From contig NZ_JAROCY010000003.1 in the NCBI RefSeq assembly GCF_029436685.1, forward strand, positions 124,001 to 188,000: a DNA stretch of 64,000 bases, read 5' to 3'. This document shows positions 61,976 through 64,000 of the stretch, one piece after another. A model generated the notes under the pieces. It was given only the letters and a program-made list of their open reading frames with translations. It searched no databases and had not been told where the DNA came from. Position 1 is the first letter of the stretch; every line of letters starts with the position of its first letter. Origin of the DNA: Novosphingobium cyanobacteriorum (GTDB lineage: Bacteria > Pseudomonadota > Alphaproteobacteria > Sphingomonadales > Sphingomonadaceae). The position numbers and the translations under genes were made by a program.

Positions 61976-62980
61976 TCAATTTACGTCGGTGCCCCAGATG
62001 CGGCGGGCCATCGCCTGATGGCGGCGCACCTGCTCGAACGCATCGCGCGCGTCATAGGCGTGACCTTCCCATTCAGACACCATCGTGCCGGTGAAGCCGC
62101 CGTCCTTGAACAGTGGCAGGATCGTCTCGTAGTCGATCGCTTCCTCAACGCCATCGTCATCCACGCCATAGAACTTGCCATGGATGTGGATCGTGCGGTC
62201 GACCAGCGCCGCCCAGCTCTTGGGATCGTTGTTCGAAAGGATGAAGAAGGCAAGGCACGCCGCCTGGATGTGCAGCGGCGCATGACCGTGCGCCAGGCCC
62301 CATTCGCGCAGGCGACCGGCCTTCTCGTGGCTCATGCCGCCTTCGAGCCAGACTTCCTTGAGCTTGTCGAGCAGGTCTTCCGAAGCGCCCTTGGCCCGCG
62401 CGGCGTTGAGCATCGATTCCGGAATGCGGCTGGCGGTGCCGCCGAAGTCGGGAATCCAGCCGAGCACCGGGGTGTTCAGCTTGTCATACATCTCGGCATA
62501 GGCCTGCACCGCCGGGTGGCCCGCCCACATCGGCGCGTGCACTTCCACGCCCATGCGGATGTCCAGTTCCTCGGCATAAGGAGCGATTTCGGGCAGCAGG
62601 TGCACCGGCAGCGCGAACTGATAACGCACGAGGCTGAAGCCCATCTTCTTGGCCGAACGCAGCTGGCGCTTGTGGTATTCCACCAGCGCGGCATCCTCGA
62701 TCGGCTGCTGACCGGGCTTGAGAAAGCGGTCCGAATTGATCGCGCACGACACGGGGTTGAGGCCCGTCTCGGCGATCATTTCCTTGAACTTTTCCGCATA
62801 TGCATCGGAAACATCGGGGAATTCCTTGAAGTTCTGGAACCCGATGATCTCGATGTTCGGCCCCAGCCGGCGCTTGGCCACTTCGGCCAGCAGGGTATCG
62901 AGTTCGAACTGGCGGGTCAGCCATTCGTTAGTGAAGGAATAGAGGGTGACGCCGACCTGCGGCCCAGTGTTGGTGGTCAT
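61976..62980 (-). CDS. TIM-barrel protein, C-glycoside deglycosidase alpha-subunit-like
   Basis: 334 residues. It is an isomerase/epimerase-type barrel with likely metal ligands in GVEVHAPMW (E), GWIPDFGG (D), TIHIHGKFYGV (H) and MVSEWEGH (E). Size and its adjacency to the small protein at 62996-63379 match the alpha subunits (CarC/DgpC type) that cleave C- or O-glycosides of 3-keto sugars by beta-elimination. The small neighbour is the stronger clue; alone, it could also be a plain sugar isomerase. Confidence 0.75.
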   Translation of the reverse strand: MTTNTGPQVGVTLYSFTNEWLTRQFELDTLLAEVAKRRLGPNIEIIGFQNFKEFPDVSDAYAEKFKEMIAETGLNPVSCAINSDRFLKPGQQPIEDAALVEYHKRQLRSAKKMGFSLVRYQFALPVHLLPEIAPYAEELDIRMGVEVHAPMWAGHPAVQAYAEMYDKLNTPVLGWIPDFGGTASRIPESMLNAARAKGASEDLLDKLKEVWLEGGMSHEKAGRLREWGLAHGHAPLHIQAACLAFFILSNNDPKSWAALVDRTIHIHGKFYGVDDDGVEEAIDYETILPLFKDGGFTGTMVSEWEGHAYDARDAFEQVRRHQAMARRIWGTDVN

Positions 62981-62995
62981 CGAAATTGTCCTCTC

Positions 62996-63379
62996 TCAGG
63001 CCGCGACGCGCAGCGTGTCGGTCTGCGGGTTGGTGCGCTTCATGCCGGGGATGTAGGGCGGGCTGACGAACAGGTTCAGAGCCACTTCATGCTCGCTCCC
63101 CACGTCCAGCGCGCGGTTCGGCAGGATCAGGAACGCGCTGTCGCGAATGAACCAGAAGGTGTCCACGCGCTCGCCATTGCTGGCCAGCGGCCAGCGTTCG
63201 CCATCGTATTCGATGAGGGCATCGGCCAGATCTACGTCCTGCCCATCAATCGACAGGCTGCCGACTTCGACCACCGAAAACGGCAGAGAACGATACCACG
63301 GCAGGCGCATCGCCAGCTTCAGGCCGCCATCAATGGCCGTCAGGCCTTCTTCACCGATTACGCGCTCAACGGGTAGCAT
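62996..63379 (-). CDS. C-glycoside deglycosidase beta-subunit-like (DUF6379/CGDB) protein
   Basis: 127 residues from the ATG at 63379 with GGGAGAG upstream. It is all-beta in character: MRLPWYRSLPFSVVEVGSLS, then DGQDVD, ERVDTFWFIRDSAFLILPN and EHEVALNLFVSPPYIPGM. That layout matches the small beta subunits of C-glycoside deglycosidases, recalled here without a database search. It lies 15 bases before the alpha-like gene in the same direction. It would form a hetero-oligomer with it. Confidence 0.68.
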   Translation of the reverse strand: MLPVERVIGEEGLTAIDGGLKLAMRLPWYRSLPFSVVEVGSLSIDGQDVDLADALIEYDGERWPLASNGERVDTFWFIRDSAFLILPNRALDVGSEHEVALNLFVSPPYIPGMKRTNPQTDTLRVAA

Positions 63380-63397
63380 GGACTCTCCCTTTCCCTC

Positions 63398-63419
63398 AAT
63401 TAGAACCCCATTTCTAATT
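63398..63419. promoter_or_regulatory. Operator-like inverted repeat in the divergent catabolic promoter
   Basis: AATTAGAA-CCCCAT-TTCTAATT, perfect 8-bp arms around a 6-base spacer, 18 bases upstream of the beta-subunit-like gene. It is the only strong palindrome in the 144-base region shared with the GMC gene. A TTGACA element at 63424-63429 lies just beside it on the plus strand. No regulator gene is adjacent within the window. Confidence 0.6.
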
Positions 63420-63523
63420 AAGGCTTGACACCCGGTCAAGCGCCGTGCTGAGAAAAAGCGAACAAAAGTTCTATTACCCTGCAATTCCAGTTTGCAGGGA
63501 GCATTGCAAGGGACGGGGCGCGA

Positions 63524-64000
63524 ATGACCGGGTTCGATTACATCATCGTGGGTGCAGGTTCGGCCGGCTGCGTGCTGGCCAACCGGCTGAGCGCCGATCC
63601 GCGGACCACCGTCCTGTTGATCGAGGACGGCGGCGACAACCAGCACCCCTTCATCAAGATGGCCGGCGGCTTCATCAAGATGATGGGCAATCCCGACTAT
63701 TTCCGCGTCTACCAGACGGCCCCTCGCGAAGGCATGCGCGCCGGTATCCACACCTATGGCCGTGGCATGGGTGGGTCATCCGCCATCAATGGCACCTGGT
63801 ACCTCACCGGCATGCCCAAGGACTTCGACAGCTGGACCGACAGAGGCCTTTCCGGTTGGGGCTGGAACGACATCGCGCGGTGCTACGCCAAGTTCGAGGA
63901 CTATCGCGATCCCGGCGCGCACCCGGGCAGAGGCCAGGGCGGCGAACTGCAGGTCACGCCTTCCACCTATCAGTCGCCCGTGCTCGAAGCGCTGGTCGCT
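63524..64000 (+). CDS. GMC-family flavoprotein oxidoreductase (cut at window end)
   Basis: 159 residues before the window ends. The FAD motif is IIVGAGSAGCVLANRLSADP, with E33-type ribose contact in VLLIEDGGD. The GMC signature 1 region is YGRGMGGSSAINGTWYLTG. The family oxidises alcohol groups of sugars, choline and other alcohols. Divergent from the glycoside-cleavage-like pair, it is a candidate for the first oxidation of the substrate at a sugar hydroxyl. Confidence 0.88.
   Translation, partial: MTGFDYIIVGAGSAGCVLANRLSADPRTTVLLIEDGGDNQHPFIKMAGGFIKMMGNPDYFRVYQTAPREGMRAGIHTYGRGMGGSSAINGTWYLTGMPKDFDSWTDRGLSGWGWNDIARCYAKFEDYRDPGAHPGRGQGGELQVTPSTYQSPVLEALVA

Overview
The window is GC-rich, densely coded bacterial chromosome. 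Gene content and order suggest an alphaproteobacterium of the order Sphingomonadales, with Novosphingobium or a close relative the best guess. Pointers are several TonB-dependent receptors, a CrtZ carotenoid hydroxylase, an mdh / odhA-odhB-lpdA TCA block, a pspF-pspABC locus of the sphingomonad kind, and many intergenic palindromic repeats. No phage, insertion sequence, CRISPR array or rRNA was seen. There is one tRNA, Thr(TGT).

Layout. 1-2000 (minus): a translationally coupled set of a MetE-like methyltransferase, an NTF2/SnoaL protein and an IclR regulator cut by the window edge. 2642-4840: M3 peptidase lipoprotein. 4992-9865 (minus): a cobalamin riboswitch followed by a BtuB-like receptor, binding lipoprotein, permease and ATPase. 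10176-11885: SleB-type cell wall hydrolase and a small protein. 12184-19072: malate dehydrogenase, then 2-oxoglutarate dehydrogenase E1, E2 and E3. 19212-23231: a PAS-GGDEF-EAL-PilZ protein, a TRIC/UPF0126 channel and a quinone oxidoreductase. 23340-27007: leuD, a small membrane protein, a Mug-type glycosylase, leuC and divergent crtZ. 27004-29413: a membrane protein, a TetR regulator with tandem operators and a divergent membrane gene, a YbaN-like protein and SufE. 29455-34262: the psp locus with pspF divergent. 34508-40504: recF, an esterase lipoprotein, an ABC ATPase plus FtsX-type permease, and two DUF805 proteins. 40641-45524: a large TonB receptor divergent from typA. 45570-53594: a CHAP-like peptidase, two tyrosine-rich secreted proteins around a hemerythrin protein, a glycosyltransferase, a large RTX-repeat protein, a membrane protein, a DUF2218 protein and a PadR regulator. 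53686-58264: rarA, a DUF429-like protein, tRNA-Thr, a BetI-like TetR regulator, thioredoxin 2 and a cyanophycinase-like S51 protein. 58393-64000: a catabolic cluster with an SDR, two TIM-barrel isomerase-like proteins, a Gfo/Idh/MocA oxidoreductase, a small protein resembling the beta subunit of C-glycoside deglycosidases, and a divergent GMC flavoprotein cut by the window end.

The two most unusual regions are these. First, the psp operon carries, beyond pspA, pspB and pspC, a run of seven small membrane genes. Five of them repeat the C-terminal coiled-coil and LERIVTD-type motif of PspB and PspC, and the whole operon sits behind a near-perfect sigma-54 promoter. Second, the right-hand cluster has the parts expected for glycoside breakdown by 3-oxidation and beta-elimination (flavoprotein oxidase, CGD alpha/beta-like pair, keto-sugar isomerase-like protein, Gfo/Idh oxidoreductase), with a perfect 8-bp inverted repeat in its divergent promoter.

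Three families of intergenic palindromic repeats are scattered through the window. One of them has been captured into the end or start of coding sequences in the cobalamin operon.
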